Assembly (NCBI RefSeq): GCF_015354245.1
Contig: NZ_JADKYZ010000008.1
Coordinates: forward strand, 1-64,000
Source of the DNA: Diaphorobacter caeni
Lineage (GTDB): Bacteria > Pseudomonadota > Gammaproteobacteria > Burkholderiales > Burkholderiaceae_C
Direction of reading: 5' to 3'
Length of the DNA: 64,000 nt
Below the pieces are notes generated by a model, which searched no databases, was not told where the DNA came from, and was given only the letters and a program-made list of their open reading frames with translations. Within the stretch, counting starts at the first letter, position 1. Every line of letters starts with the position of its first letter. The position numbers and the translations under genes are program-made. Positions 20,143-32,866 of the stretch are shown here, in pieces.

Positions 20143-21528
20143 TCACTGGATCATGGACGTCACCGAGAATTGCGGATCCTTGGCGATGCCTTGAAAATCC
20201 AGTTCGATGACTTTGTTGAACTCGAATCCTGACTGGGGACTTTGGCGAGACATGTCGTAGTCGTTGCCATAACCGAGTTCGTCGCCGAAATATCGGTCGA
20301 GAAAATCCTTGAGCTTGTCGCTGGAATCAAAGCGCGTCACGCCAAAGTTGGGGTCATAGAACATGAAGCACTGGTCCTTGCCATGCTGGGTGACGCCGAT
20401 CATCATGATGTGCGATCGGGTCTCCAGGCCGTAGAACGACGGTGCCGCCGGAGTGCTCGCGAGTGCGCCCTGGGCCAGATGATCGACGACATCGCGATGG
20501 CCCTTGGTCACGGTGGACACCGGGGAACTATGGTTGGATACGATGCCACTTCCATGCATCGCGGCCAATTTCGCCACGTAGGGGGTTTGCTCACGCACCC
20601 CGTTTTCGTAATGTTTCTGCGTTTCGCTTCGCAAGCGGCCCACGAGGCTGTCCATGCCGGGGCCTGGTATGGATTCGGCAACCGCAGCCAGTGCCACCAG
20701 CGGCAGGCAGCGGCCTTGTTGGTCCAACGCGGACCCCGTCTGATTGAGCACCACGCTCTGCGGCAGCATTGTGACGCTGTCGGCACCGCTTTGCGCCGCG
20801 ACTTCCATCGCATCGGCCGCACGCGACAGTGCCGCGTGATCCGCGGCGCCGTACCGCACATCATCCATGAATACCTGGAGTGCGCCGAGCCGCTGCAAGT
20901 CATCCTGGAGTTTTTTTTCCATTTCTGCGGTCAGCGTCACGGGCGCCGACGAGGTAGTCACCGCAGACTTCGCAGAGCCGACAAATTTCATCCCGCCGAC
21001 CAACGGCCTCTTTTCGAACAACAACTGATTGACGTCCTTTAACGTCTCCACATAAGACTCCATGGCGTCCATGAAATCCTTGGGCGGGGTCTTGAGCAGC
21101 GTTGAGGCCTGTTGCTTCCCCGCCTGAAAGTCCTGGCTGTCCACGATCAGCGCGTTGTTTTCCGAATTCTTGAAGCTGGCACGCAGGCCCTTGATGCGAT
21201 CGACTTCGGCGGCGACCTCGTCAACAACCCCCTTCGTGATTGGTGCATGGCCGTCCAGAATGTCCGTCATCTTCTTCTTCACCGCCGCGGCATACTGCGG
21301 AATCAGGCCCGCGAACTCCTGTTCCACCGCCCGGTTAAGCAGGTCCCGCGCCTGCGCCTGCCGCTGCACGCGCGCCTCCTTGCCCAGCGTGATGTCGGTG
21401 AACATTCCCTTGGAGTAAAGGGTGGTCGGTGTGGCGCGAAGCTCCGTCTTGTCGCTCACCCCCCCCACGTTCAGGCTGTTCTGTATGGTCGAAAGAGAAG
21501 GCGTTTGCCCGGTGGTTCCGATTTTCAT
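20143..21528 (-). CDS. Putative type III effector, YopT-like cysteine protease
   Basis: 461 residues, no signal peptide or membrane segment. The N-terminal 40 residues are rich in Ser, Thr, Gly and Gln (MKIGTTGQTPSLSTIQNS), as in type III secretion signals. The middle is helical. The C-terminal half holds a plausible C58-type triad in the right order: Cys274 in QGRCLPLVAL, His373 in RSHIMMIG, and Asp392 in FMFYDPNFGVTRF. The last resembles the Asp motif of YopT/AvrPphB and related calpain-like toxin proteases. The SD AAGGAG precedes ATG 21528. It follows a CesT-like chaperone gene with a 20-nt gap. Sampled lines are about 52-62% G+C, below the mid-60s of the mrp operon, which suggests transfer. 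Family reading is by motif only; the substrate is unknown. Confidence 0.62.
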   Translation of the reverse strand: MKIGTTGQTPSLSTIQNSLNVGGVSDKTELRATPTTLYSKGMFTDITLGKEARVQRQAQARDLLNRAVEQEFAGLIPQYAAAVKKKMTDILDGHAPITKGVVDEVAAEVDRIKGLRASFKNSENNALIVDSQDFQAGKQQASTLLKTPPKDFMDAMESYVETLKDVNQLLFEKRPLVGGMKFVGSAKSAVTTSSAPVTLTAEMEKKLQDDLQRLGALQVFMDDVRYGAADHAALSRAADAMEVAAQSGADSVTMLPQSVVLNQTGSALDQQGRCLPLVALAAVAESIPGPGMDSLVGRLRSETQKHYENGVREQTPYVAKLAAMHGSGIVSNHSSPVSTVTKGHRDVVDHLAQGALASTPAAPSFYGLETRSHIMMIGVTQHGKDQCFMFYDPNFGVTRFDSSDKLKDFLDRYFGDELGYGNDYDMSRQSPQSGFEFNKVIELDFQGIAKDPQFSVTSMIQ

Positions 21529-21548
21529 GAAGAGGCTCCTTGATCAGG

Positions 21549-22004
21549 TCAAACGCGCAGAAAGCTCGCCATCATCCCGTCCGCAGCCGGGACGACGGCT
21601 TGCCGCAGCCGCTCGGACCAGGCATTGGCGGCCGCATGGAAATTGCCCACGACGTTGACCAGCAGGTTGACGTCGGCGGCGGCTGCCGAGAGACAGAAGC
21701 CGAGTTGGACGCCCCCATCCACTCCGTTGAGCGCCATGCGCAACCCGCCGGTGTCGCGCCACAGTTGGTTGTACTGCAGCAGCAACGTGTGCAGCGCGGC
21801 CGCGTCGGAGTCCTGCGGAATGCCCAGCGCGGTTTCCAGCACCAGCAGTCCGGTGTCCGCCTGCCAGACCACCTCGACGAGCCGCTCATCGGGAAACACC
21901 AGATCCCATTCAGCCGCTGGCCCGTGGTGAACCACCGCCTCCAAATCCAATGCTGGCGCCACGTCGCAAAGCAATGCCCCGATCACCTCGACGGAAATCG
22001 TCAT
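21549..22004 (-). CDS. Putative type III secretion chaperone (CesT-type)
   Basis: 151 residues, rather acidic, no signal peptide. The pattern matches the Tir/CesT chaperone fold: a first helix (VEVIGALLCDVAPALDLEA), strands WDLVFPDERLVEVVW and LLVLETALGIP, a helix ending LLLQYNQLWRDTGG followed by LRMALNGVDGGVQLGFCL, and a final helix (NVVGNFHAAANAWSERLRQ). These dimers bind the N-terminal region of a cognate effector. A good SD (GGGAGGG) precedes ATG 22004. It sits just upstream of the effector gene, the standard chaperone-effector arrangement. No injectisome genes are visible. Confidence rests on fold pattern and context. Confidence 0.6.
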   Translation of the reverse strand: MTISVEVIGALLCDVAPALDLEAVVHHGPAAEWDLVFPDERLVEVVWQADTGLLVLETALGIPQDSDAAALHTLLLQYNQLWRDTGGLRMALNGVDGGVQLGFCLSAAAADVNLLVNVVGNFHAAANAWSERLRQAVVPAADGMMASFLRV

Positions 22005-22078
22005 GTTGTGCCCTCCCTGCTAAACACACGATGCAAGCCGCCACGCGCGGCGGCCTCTTCAGGGATGTTGGTAACGCC

Positions 22079-22114
22079 AGTGATCCAGGAGTTCCAAGTG
22101 ATCCAAGAGTTCCA
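22079..22114. repeat. 18-bp tandem duplication
   Basis: AGTGATCCAGGAGTTCCA (22079-22096) is followed by a copy with one G-to-A difference (22097-22114). It lies immediately past the 5-oxoprolinase stop codon, in the short interval before the chaperone gene, so it does not alter either protein. Confidence 0.9.
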
Positions 22115-22116
22115 GG

Positions 22117-25755
<3,639 letters not shown>

Positions 25756-25910
25756 GTTGCTCCTATGGCGCAGGTCATCCGCGCCGTTGTCGGTCAATCA
25801 ACGCGCTATTTTCCATCGCGGCGGCCATTGCGCAATATGGCAGTTCAAGTTCCGACATCATGGGAAACCACAGGCCTGCCGCCGCCCGCGCGGGGCCCTA
25901 CAATGGGCCG

Positions 25911-26300
25911 ATGCTGATTCAAGTTCTCGCCATCTGCGTGGGCGCCAGTCTCGGCGCGCTCTCGCGCTGGGGCCTCGGACTCTGGCTGAGCAGCGGCGCC
26001 ACCCTGCCCTGGGGCACGCTCGCGGCCAACGTCATCGGCGGCTATCTGATCGGCCTGTGCGTCGGGGTCTTCCAGGCCATTCCACAGCTCGATCCGGTCT
26101 GGCGTCTCGCGCTCGTCACCGGTTTTCTCGGTGGTCTCACGACCTTCTCGAGTTTTTCCGCCGAGGTCATCGGCCTGCTGCAGGATCAGCGCTTTGGACA
26201 GGCTCTGGCCTGGTGCGCGATCCAGGTGCTGGGCTCGCTGTGCATGACCTGGCTTGGTTTACAAAGTATTGAAATGATTTGGCCTACGGCGCGCGCGTGA
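25911..26300 (+). CDS. crcB: Fluoride channel FluC (CrcB)
   Basis: 129 residues with four membrane helices. Conserved motifs are ASLGALSRWGLGLWL, GTLAANVIGGYLIG (pore Asn) and TGFLGGLTTFSSFSAEV (the TTFSSFS stretch that lines the fluoride path). It works as a dual-topology dimer exporting F-. I looked for a fluoride riboswitch upstream and did not find one. The upstream part of the open frame overlaps the 5-oxoprolinase promoter region and is not coding. Confidence 0.93.
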   Translation: MLIQVLAICVGASLGALSRWGLGLWLSSGATLPWGTLAANVIGGYLIGLCVGVFQAIPQLDPVWRLALVTGFLGGLTTFSSFSAEVIGLLQDQRFGQALAWCAIQVLGSLCMTWLGLQSIEMIWPTARA

Positions 26301-26356
26301 ATCCGCAGGCGTCGAAATTCTGATCTATCCTCTCAATCACCCACAAGGCAGCGCGT

Positions 26357-27262
26357 TTGCCGCAGTCTGATCTGTCTGATTTCTCGAAGCACGAATCCAT
26401 GGAAGCAAACACCAATCTGAACGACCGTCGCCTGGCCGACGCCTGGGCCGAAATCAACAACTTCGCGGTGGAGGGCAACCCGCTCGAAGCAGACTCCTAC
26501 CGCCTCGCCTTCGCCGACCCTGAATTCATGCTGCGCCGCGAGACACGCGGCATCCGCTTCCAGCTCGAGCTGCTCAAGCCCGACCTCGACATGGCGGCGC
26601 TCGGAGTCGAACACACCATCGTCGTCTACGGCAGCGCGCGCATGCTCTCGCCCGAAGACGCCGAGCAGCAGCTCGCCGCCGCCGAGGCCAGCGGAGATGC
26701 CGAGCGCATCGCGCGCGGCAAGCTCGCGGTGAAGAACGCGCACCACTACGACCAGGCGCGCCAGTTCGCGCGCATCGTCGCCGAGTTCGGCAAGACCTGC
26801 TCGGACAAGGAGCGCGTCTACATCTGCACCGGTGGCGGTCCCGGCATCATGGAGGCCGCCAACCGCGGCGCGCATGACGCAGGCGCGCTCAACGTGGGCC
26901 TGAACATCACGCTGCCGCACGAGCAGAGCGGCAACAAGTACATCTCGCCCGAGCTGTGCTTCAAGTTCCACTACTTCGCGTTGCGCAAGATGCACTTTCT
27001 CATGCGCGCCAAGGCGCTCGTGGCGTTTCCGGGAGGCTTCGGCACGCTCGACGAGCTGTTCGAGGTGCTCACGCTGGTGCAGACCGGCAAGGCCAAGGCC
27101 CTGCCGATCATTTTGTTCGGCAGCGAATTCTGGAAGAAGCTGATCAACTTCGAGGCGCTGGTGGAACAGGGCACGATCTCGGCCAGCGATCTCAAGCTGT
27201 TCAAGTACGTCGATGATCCCGCCGAGGCCTGGCAGTTGATCAAGGACTTCTACAGGCTCTGA
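26357..27262 (+). CDS. LOG family protein (nucleoside 5'-monophosphate phosphoribohydrolase-like)
   Basis: 301 residues. It has a Rossmann-type LOG/lysine-decarboxylase-like fold with VYGSAR, CTGGGPGIMEAANRGA and the catalytic FPGGFGTLDELFEVL (PGGxGTxxE). Such proteins hydrolyse nucleotide monophosphates, and some release cytokinins; the true substrate here is unknown. The start is uncertain: TTG 26357 has AAGG 9 nt upstream, while ATG 26399 (MEANTNLNDR) has no clear SD. The N-terminal ~70 residues precede the core domain. Confidence 0.85.
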   Translation: MPQSDLSDFSKHESMEANTNLNDRRLADAWAEINNFAVEGNPLEADSYRLAFADPEFMLRRETRGIRFQLELLKPDLDMAALGVEHTIVVYGSARMLSPEDAEQQLAAAEASGDAERIARGKLAVKNAHHYDQARQFARIVAEFGKTCSDKERVYICTGGGPGIMEAANRGAHDAGALNVGLNITLPHEQSGNKYISPELCFKFHYFALRKMHFLMRAKALVAFPGGFGTLDELFEVLTLVQTGKAKALPIILFGSEFWKKLINFEALVEQGTISASDLKLFKYVDDPAEAWQLIKDFYRL

Positions 27263-27279
27263 AAGCGTCTTTACGATCT

Positions 27280-27317
27280 CAGTCCCCGGCGGCCCAGACG
27301 GAGGCCGCCGGGGACTG
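27280..27317. terminator. Hairpin between convergent genes
   Basis: A perfect 15-bp stem, CAGTCCCCGGCGGCC with GGCCGCCGGGGACTG, around an 8-nt loop. It sits between the convergent LOG and chemoreceptor genes and could stop transcription from either side, but it lacks a T tract. Confidence 0.55.
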
Positions 27318-27366
27318 GCCACTCCACTGCGAAGCGAGGCACCTCAGGGAGCGCCTCGTGTCAGCA

Positions 27367-29070
27367 TCAGAACGACGTCCAGTCGTCCTCCGCCCGGTGC
27401 GTACCTTGGTGCGCGAGTTCGGGCTTGCGTTTGGTCGGCACCGCCGACGCGGATTTGAACGCGCTGGCCTGCACCTTGCGTGTCGATGAGGTCACGTTGG
27501 ACACCATGGTGAAACCCGCAGCGCTCTGCTGCAGCGCATTCAACTTGAACGTCGAGACCAGTTGCGTCAACGCGCTGGCCTGCTGGCTCAGGCTGGATGC
27601 CGCGGCAGCACTCTCCTCGACCAGAGCGGCATTCTGCTGCGTCACCTGATCGAGCTGCGCCACCGCATCGCTGATCAGCGTGATGCCCTCGCTCTGCTCG
27701 CGGCTCGCCGAGCTGATCTCGCCCACGAGGGAGGCCACGTCGCGCACCTGGGTGATGATGGAGTTGATGGTCTGCGTCGCCTCGTTGACCAGCTCCGCGC
27801 CATCGTTCACTTCCTGGACGCTCTGGCTGATCAGCGCGTTGATCTCCTTGGCCGCCTCGGCGCTGCGCCCCGCGAGTGAGCGCACTTCGCTCGCCACCAC
27901 GGCAAAGCCGCGCCCCTGCTCGCCCGCACGCGCGGCTTCGACCGCAGCGTTCAGGGCCAGGATGTTGGTCTGAAACGCGATGGAGTTGATCACGTCGATG
28001 ATGTCCGCGATCTTGGCCGAGCTGCCCGAGATGTTGCTCATGGTCTTGTTCACCCGCAGCATGGCCTCGCCGCCGTCGGCCGCCGTGAGCGACGCGGTCG
28101 ATGCGAGCTGCGTGGCCTTGGTCGCGTTGAAGGAGTTCTGGCGCACCGTGGCGGTCAGCTCCTCCATCGACGCGGCCGTCTGCAGCAGATTGCTGGCCTG
28201 CTCTTCGGTGCGCTGCGAGAGATCCTGACTGCCCGCCGCGATCTGGGTCGATCCAGTCATCACCGATTCGCTGCCTTCGCGGATGCGCAGCACGATCTGC
28301 GCGAGGTTGTCGTTCATCGTGCCGAGCGCGCGCAGCAGACGACCGACCTCGTCATCGCTCTCCACGTCGATCTGCACCGAAAGATCGCCACGCGCCACGC
28401 GCTCGGCCACATGGACCGCATGGTCGAGGCTTGTCGTGATCTTTCGGATGAACAGAAACGCGGCCGTCGTGCAGACGATCAGAGCCGCCACCAGCGCCGC
28501 CGCGATGCCCCACATCACCGTCTGCATGGCGGCCACGGATTCTTCCGAGGTCTGCCTGCCGTTGACCAGCTGCATGTCGGAGATGCGCTCCAGCCCGGTC
28601 AGGATGGGCACCATGAGCGGGTCCAGATTCGCTTCCTTGTACGCGACCGCCTCCTGCAGCTGCCCCGTCCTGAGTATCTCGGCCAGACGCGAGATGACCG
28701 GATTGGCCTTCTGATACAGCGGATTGATCTTGTCCACCTCCGTCTGCTCGTTGGCGAAGAGTCGGGTCTGCAGAAACGCGGTCCAGCTTTTGTTGGCGCG
28801 CGCCTGTCCCTCAGTGATCAGACGCGCCGCTTCGGTCGGACTGATGGCGCTGGCCAGCACCCGGTCCATCGAAATCAGAATTCCATTGTTGTAGGCCGAC
28901 GCCACCTCGGACATCTGCCTGAGCGGCAGCACCTGGTTTTCGTAGACGCTGGAGATGCCCCGATTGGCTATGTGCAGCCGCTGAAACAGGATGCCCGACA
29001 CGGCGACCAACACGACAAGCAGGGTGACGACAAGCAGCCACAAGCGGGTTTTGATGGATAGATGTTTCAT
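27367..29070 (-). CDS. Methyl-accepting chemotaxis protein
   Basis: 567 residues. TM1 at about 10-30, a periplasmic four-helix-bundle sensor (MCP_1-like, about residues 31-188), TM2 at 190-210, a HAMP domain ([20 protein letters not shown]), and a cytoplasmic signalling domain with the conserved tip [20 protein letters not shown] near residue 375. The C-terminus ends in DDWTSF, an xWxxF pentapeptide-like tail of the kind that tethers CheR/CheB in high-abundance receptors. The ligand is unknown. Start taken at [11 protein letters not shown]; the earlier ATG adds an unlikely leader. Confidence 0.92.
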   Translation of the reverse strand: MKHLSIKTRLWLLVVTLLVVLVAVSGILFQRLHIANRGISSVYENQVLPLRQMSEVASAYNNGILISMDRVLASAISPTEAARLITEGQARANKSWTAFLQTRLFANEQTEVDKINPLYQKANPVISRLAEILRTGQLQEAVAYKEANLDPLMVPILTGLERISDMQLVNGRQTSEESVAAMQTVMWGIAAALVAALIVCTTAAFLFIRKITTSLDHAVHVAERVARGDLSVQIDVESDDEVGRLLRALGTMNDNLAQIVLRIREGSESVMTGSTQIAAGSQDLSQRTEEQASNLLQTAASMEELTATVRQNSFNATKATQLASTASLTAADGGEAMLRVNKTMSNISGSSAKIADIIDVINSIAFQTNILALNAAVEAARAGEQGRGFAVVASEVRSLAGRSAEAAKEINALISQSVQEVNDGAELVNEATQTINSIITQVRDVASLVGEISSASREQSEGITLISDAVAQLDQVTQQNAALVEESAAAASSLSQQASALTQLVSTFKLNALQQSAAGFTMVSNVTSSTRKVQASAFKSASAVPTKRKPELAHQGTHRAEDDWTSF

Positions 29071-29193
29071 GGATCTCAAAGAAAGAGAGAGATGCTGGTA
29101 TTTACAGATTTTCAATCAAAAACACACATTGCAACGATGAGCCTAAATCAAGCGCGTCAGGCCGTCCATCGCCAATGTCCCTATGGAAGCACA

Positions 29194-30378
29194 TCAATGA
29201 GATGGCTCGGGCAATGCCATGCCGCGCATCTTCCATGCGATGCGTGAGCCGCTGCCCACCGCCGCGCCGACGATCCAGAACAGCCCCGCCACTCCCACCA
29301 GCGCCCCGGCATAGCCGAAGATCACCGGCATCAGCACGCTAGAGCCATTGATCGCCATGAGCCGCAGACCGAGCGCCTCTCCGTGCCGCTCGGGCGGCGT
29401 GAGCTGATGGAGCATGCTCATGATCATCGGCTGCACCGAGCCGAGCGCCAGCCCCAGCAGCACCGAGCAGGTGCCGAGCAGCACGGCCGTCGGCATCAGC
29501 GGGTAGACCGCGAACAGCGCCGCCGTGATCAGCATCGCCGTGCAAAGCACCGTGGCTTCCTTCAGGCGGTCGGCGATGAAAGGCATCAGCACGCGGATCG
29601 CGGCGGCGGCCAGCGCGAACGAGCCCAGAATCGTGCCGATCGCCGACGCCGACAGTCCGCGCTCATGCCCCAGCAGCGGCACGACGAAGGTATGCACATC
29701 CCAGCACGAGGACAGCAGCCAGTTGAGGATCAGCAGGCGCCGGAAATCGGGCTCGCGCAGCAGATCCCAGGCCTTGTGCCGCTTGCCGTTGTCGGCCGCG
29801 ATCACCGGCGGCATCTCCTCCGTCCTGCGCACCCACAGCCAGGTCAGCAGCGACATCGCCATCATCATCACGAAGGCGGCGCGGTAGCCCTCGGTGCTGC
29901 CTGCGGTCCTTCCCGCATGGTCGATCAACAGCCCCGCAAAGAATGGCCCGATGAAATTGGACACCGCCGGTCCGATCGCCAGCCAGCTGAACACCTGGCG
30001 CAGCTGCGTCACATCGTGCGCAGCACGTCCCACATGGCGCTGCAGCGCAATCGTCGCGCAGCCCGTGGCCGCGCCGGTGCAGAGCGCCGCAAAGCACAGA
30101 ACCGGAAACGTGGGAAACAGCGCTGCGGCAGCCGTGCCCGTCGCGGCCATGATCACCGCATATTTCACCGGCCGCTTGAGACCATGGCGGTCCGCATAGC
30201 GACCGGCGGGCAACGCCAGAAACACCTGTGTGAGCGCAAACAGCGCGAGCAGCAGGCCCACCGCAATCGCACTGTAGCCCTCGCGCAGCGCGAGCAGCGG
30301 CGCGGCCATGCGCATGCCGGTCATGCTGGCATGAATGCAGATCTGTCCGGCGATCAGGCGTGCGAGGGTCAGGTTCAA
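29194..30378 (-). CDS. MFS transporter
   Basis: 394 residues, about twelve hydrophobic segments. The loop 2-3 signature is present as LPAGRYADRHGLKRP. The two halves are joined by a hydrophilic loop near residues 190-215. Substrate unknown; similar proteins are annotated as multidrug or sugar exporters. It starts with TTG one nt after the rmuC stop, with GGGGAG just upstream, so it is probably coupled to rmuC. The next in-frame ATG is 18 codons in and would remove part of the first helix. Confidence 0.85.
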   Translation of the reverse strand: MNLTLARLIAGQICIHASMTGMRMAAPLLALREGYSAIAVGLLLALFALTQVFLALPAGRYADRHGLKRPVKYAVIMAATGTAAAALFPTFPVLCFAALCTGAATGCATIALQRHVGRAAHDVTQLRQVFSWLAIGPAVSNFIGPFFAGLLIDHAGRTAGSTEGYRAAFVMMMAMSLLTWLWVRRTEEMPPVIAADNGKRHKAWDLLREPDFRRLLILNWLLSSCWDVHTFVVPLLGHERGLSASAIGTILGSFALAAAAIRVLMPFIADRLKEATVLCTAMLITAALFAVYPLMPTAVLLGTCSVLLGLALGSVQPMIMSMLHQLTPPERHGEALGLRLMAINGSSVLMPVIFGYAGALVGVAGLFWIVGAAVGSGSRIAWKMRGMALPEPSH

Positions 30379-30379
30379 A

Positions 30380-31777
30380 TCACTCCCCTTCGTCCTCGAT
30401 CAGCAGTTCGTTCGCGGTGGCGGGCGGCAAGGCAGCATCGGGCGCATCGCCAGTCTGCGGCACCGGCAGCTCCTGCACGGTGCGCAGCCTGCGCTGGATC
30501 GCGCGGGTGCGCACATCGACCTGATCGAACTTGCGCACGGCCGCTTCAATGGACTTGCGCGTGGCATCGACGACGGCACCGAAATTCTGGAACTCGGTCT
30601 TCACCTGTCCCAGCACGGACCAGACCTCGGATGACCGCTTCTCGATGGCGAGCGTCTTGAACCCCATCTGCAGACTGTTGAGCATCGCGGCGAGATTCGC
30701 GGGGCCGGTGATCATCACGCGGCATTCGTTCTGCACCGCCTCGACGAGTCCGGGTCTGCGCATCACTTCGGCGAACAGGCCTTCGGTGGGCAGATACAGC
30801 ACCGCGAAATCGGTGGTGTGCGGCGGCGACACATACTTGCCGAAAATCTTGCGGGCCTCGAGCCGGATGGACGTCTCGAACGCATTGCCCGCCGCGATCA
30901 TCGCGACCCGGTCGGCCGCCTCGGTCGCGTCAAGCAGGCGCTGGTAGTGCTCCACCGGATACTTCGAATCGATGGGCAGCCACACCGGCTCGTCGTCCTT
31001 TTTGCCCGGCAGCCGGATCGCGAACTCGACCAGCTCGTCGCTGCCCGGCACGGTCTTCACGTTCTTCGCGTACTGCTCGGGCGAGAGCACGTTGTCGATG
31101 ATCGCGCCCAGTTGCATCTCGCCCCAGGTGCCACGCGATTTCACATTGGTCATCACGCGCTTCAAATCACCCACGCTGCCCGCAAGTGTCTGCATCTCGC
31201 CAAGGCCCTTGTGCACCTGCTCAAGCCTGTCGCTCACCAGCTTGAACGATTCGCCCAGACGCTGCTCGAGCGTCTCATGCAGCTTCTCGTCGACCGTGCG
31301 GCGCATTTCTTCGAGCTTGGAGGCATTGTCGGTCTGCATGGCGGACAGCCTCTCGTTGAGCGTGCTGCGCATGCCGCCGGACAGGGTCTCGAAGCGCTGC
31401 GCGAAAGCGGAATCCAACAACGCAAGACGCTGATCGAGCTTGTTCTCGAACGAGCCAAGCGACACCTGCAGCTCACTGCGGCTGATGCGCGCTTCGTTCA
31501 CGGCGAGCGCCAGACGCTCCTCCACCGAATCGCGCACGCCGTCCAGCGCGTCCTGCGACGTCTGCGAAAAGGCGCGCAAGTGCATCGCCATGCCGTTCAT
31601 CGCGCCGTCGTTCTTGGCCACCGCGAGCTGGGTGGCCTGCGACATGGCCTCGAGCGCCTGAAGCCGCTGCTGCAGCTCGGGGGTGATCTCCACGCGCGGG
31701 CGGCGCAGCAGCACCACCGCGAGCAGCACGATCACCAGAATCAACAGGCCGAGAATGGCAAGGGTTTCAACGGTCAT
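30380..31777 (-). CDS. rmuC: DNA recombination protein RmuC
   Basis: 465 residues. An N-terminal membrane anchor (LAILGLLILVIVLLAVVLL), a long coiled coil (about residues 35-205) and the RmuC nuclease-like domain with KSRGTWGEMQLGAIIDNVL and FAIRLPGKK, PIDSKYPVEHYQRLL, and FAVLYLPTEGLFAEV. RmuC limits recombination at inverted repeats in E. coli. It is followed at 1 nt by the MFS gene and preceded by the 2-hydroxyacid reductase gene at 22 nt. Confidence 0.93.
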   Translation of the reverse strand: MTVETLAILGLLILVIVLLAVVLLRRPRVEITPELQQRLQALEAMSQATQLAVAKNDGAMNGMAMHLRAFSQTSQDALDGVRDSVEERLALAVNEARISRSELQVSLGSFENKLDQRLALLDSAFAQRFETLSGGMRSTLNERLSAMQTDNASKLEEMRRTVDEKLHETLEQRLGESFKLVSDRLEQVHKGLGEMQTLAGSVGDLKRVMTNVKSRGTWGEMQLGAIIDNVLSPEQYAKNVKTVPGSDELVEFAIRLPGKKDDEPVWLPIDSKYPVEHYQRLLDATEAADRVAMIAAGNAFETSIRLEARKIFGKYVSPPHTTDFAVLYLPTEGLFAEVMRRPGLVEAVQNECRVMITGPANLAAMLNSLQMGFKTLAIEKRSSEVWSVLGQVKTEFQNFGAVVDATRKSIEAAVRKFDQVDVRTRAIQRRLRTVQELPVPQTGDAPDAALPPATANELLIEDEGE

Positions 31778-31799
31778 CAGAGGCCAGAAAAGAAAAAGC

Positions 31800-32783
31800 T
31801 CAACGGGCCAGCGGCTGGTTGACCGGAGTGATCGGCGCCTGGCCTTGCAGGTAGGCGATGAGATTGTCCGCCGCGAGATGGCTCATCTTCAGGCGCGTCT
31901 TCACGGTGGCGCTCGCGATGTGCGGAGTGAGCACCACGTTCGGCACCTGCAGCAGACCCGGATAGACCGACGGCTCGCCCTCGAACACGTCAAGGCCCGC
32001 ACCCGCGATGCGGCGCTCGATCAGCGCCTCGGCCAGCGCCTTGTCGTCCACGATGCCGCCGCGCGCGATGTTGATGAGCGTGGCCGTGGGCTGCATCCGC
32101 GCGATCTCGGCGGCACCGATGGCATGGTGCGAATCGGGCGTGTAGGGCAGCACCAGCACAAGGTGATCCGCCTTGGCGAGCAGTTCCTCCTTGCTCACAT
32201 AGCTGGCCTTGCACTCGGCCTCGAGTTCGGGCGTGAGACGCGAACGGTTGTGGTAGATCACGTTCATGCCGAAGCCATGCGCGCCGCGCCTGGCGATGCC
32301 TTGCCCGATGCGGCCCATGCCCAGAATGCCGAGCGTGCTGCCATGCACCTCTGCCCCGGCGAACATGTCGTAGCTCCAGCGCGTCCACTTGCCCGCGCGC
32401 AGATAGTGCTCGCTCTCGGTCACGCGACGCGCGGTCGCCATCAGCAGCGCAAAGCCGAAGTCAGCCGTGGTTTCGGTCAACACGTCGGGCGTGTTGGTGC
32501 CGAGCACGCCCGCCGCCGTCATCGCGGCGACGTCGAAGTTGTTGTAGCCGACCGTCATGTTGGAGACGATCTTCAGCTTCGGACAGGCCGCCAGCAGCGC
32601 CGCGTTGATCGGCTGCGTGCCGGTAGTGAGCGCGCCGTCCTTGTCCTTGAGCCGCTCGGTGAGTTCCGCATCGCTCCAGAGCACGTCGTCCTGATTCGAC
32701 TCGACGTCGAAATGCTGCGACAGGCGCTCGATCACTTCCGGGAAGATCTTGCGCACAACCAGAATGCGTGGCTTGCTGCTCAT
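31800..32783 (-). CDS. 2-hydroxyacid dehydrogenase (glyoxylate/hydroxypyruvate reductase type)
   Basis: 327 residues of the D-isomer-specific family. The NAD(P) loop is LGILGMGRIGQGIARRG. Catalytic residues lie in INIARGGIVDDKAL (Arg), GLDVFEGEP (Glu) and LTPHIASAT (His). It resembles GhrB, which reduces glyoxylate and hydroxypyruvate, but D-lactate or other 2-oxoacids cannot be excluded. AAGGAG lies upstream of ATG 32783. Between a transporter gene and rmuC. Confidence 0.9.
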   Translation of the reverse strand: MSSKPRILVVRKIFPEVIERLSQHFDVESNQDDVLWSDAELTERLKDKDGALTTGTQPINAALLAACPKLKIVSNMTVGYNNFDVAAMTAAGVLGTNTPDVLTETTADFGFALLMATARRVTESEHYLRAGKWTRWSYDMFAGAEVHGSTLGILGMGRIGQGIARRGAHGFGMNVIYHNRSRLTPELEAECKASYVSKEELLAKADHLVLVLPYTPDSHHAIGAAEIARMQPTATLINIARGGIVDDKALAEALIERRIAGAGLDVFEGEPSVYPGLLQVPNVVLTPHIASATVKTRLKMSHLAADNLIAYLQGQAPITPVNQPLAR

Positions 32784-32866
32784 GGGATGGGTCTCCTTGT
32801 CTATCTATCTGTCTTTGAATGTCTGGAAAACGGACGCTGCCCGCAGATCATCGAATCCCCGGTGCG

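Noticed and set aside
20143-22004. Toxin-antitoxin or type VI effector-immunity pair
   Set aside because: The small protein lies upstream of the large one and looks like a CesT chaperone, not an immunity protein. No PAAR, VgrG or Hcp motif is seen. It remains a weaker alternative.
25756-25910. Fluoride riboswitch before crcB
   Set aside because: I looked for the conserved crcB-motif GG-rich 5' and pseudoknot segments and did not find them; the leader is short.
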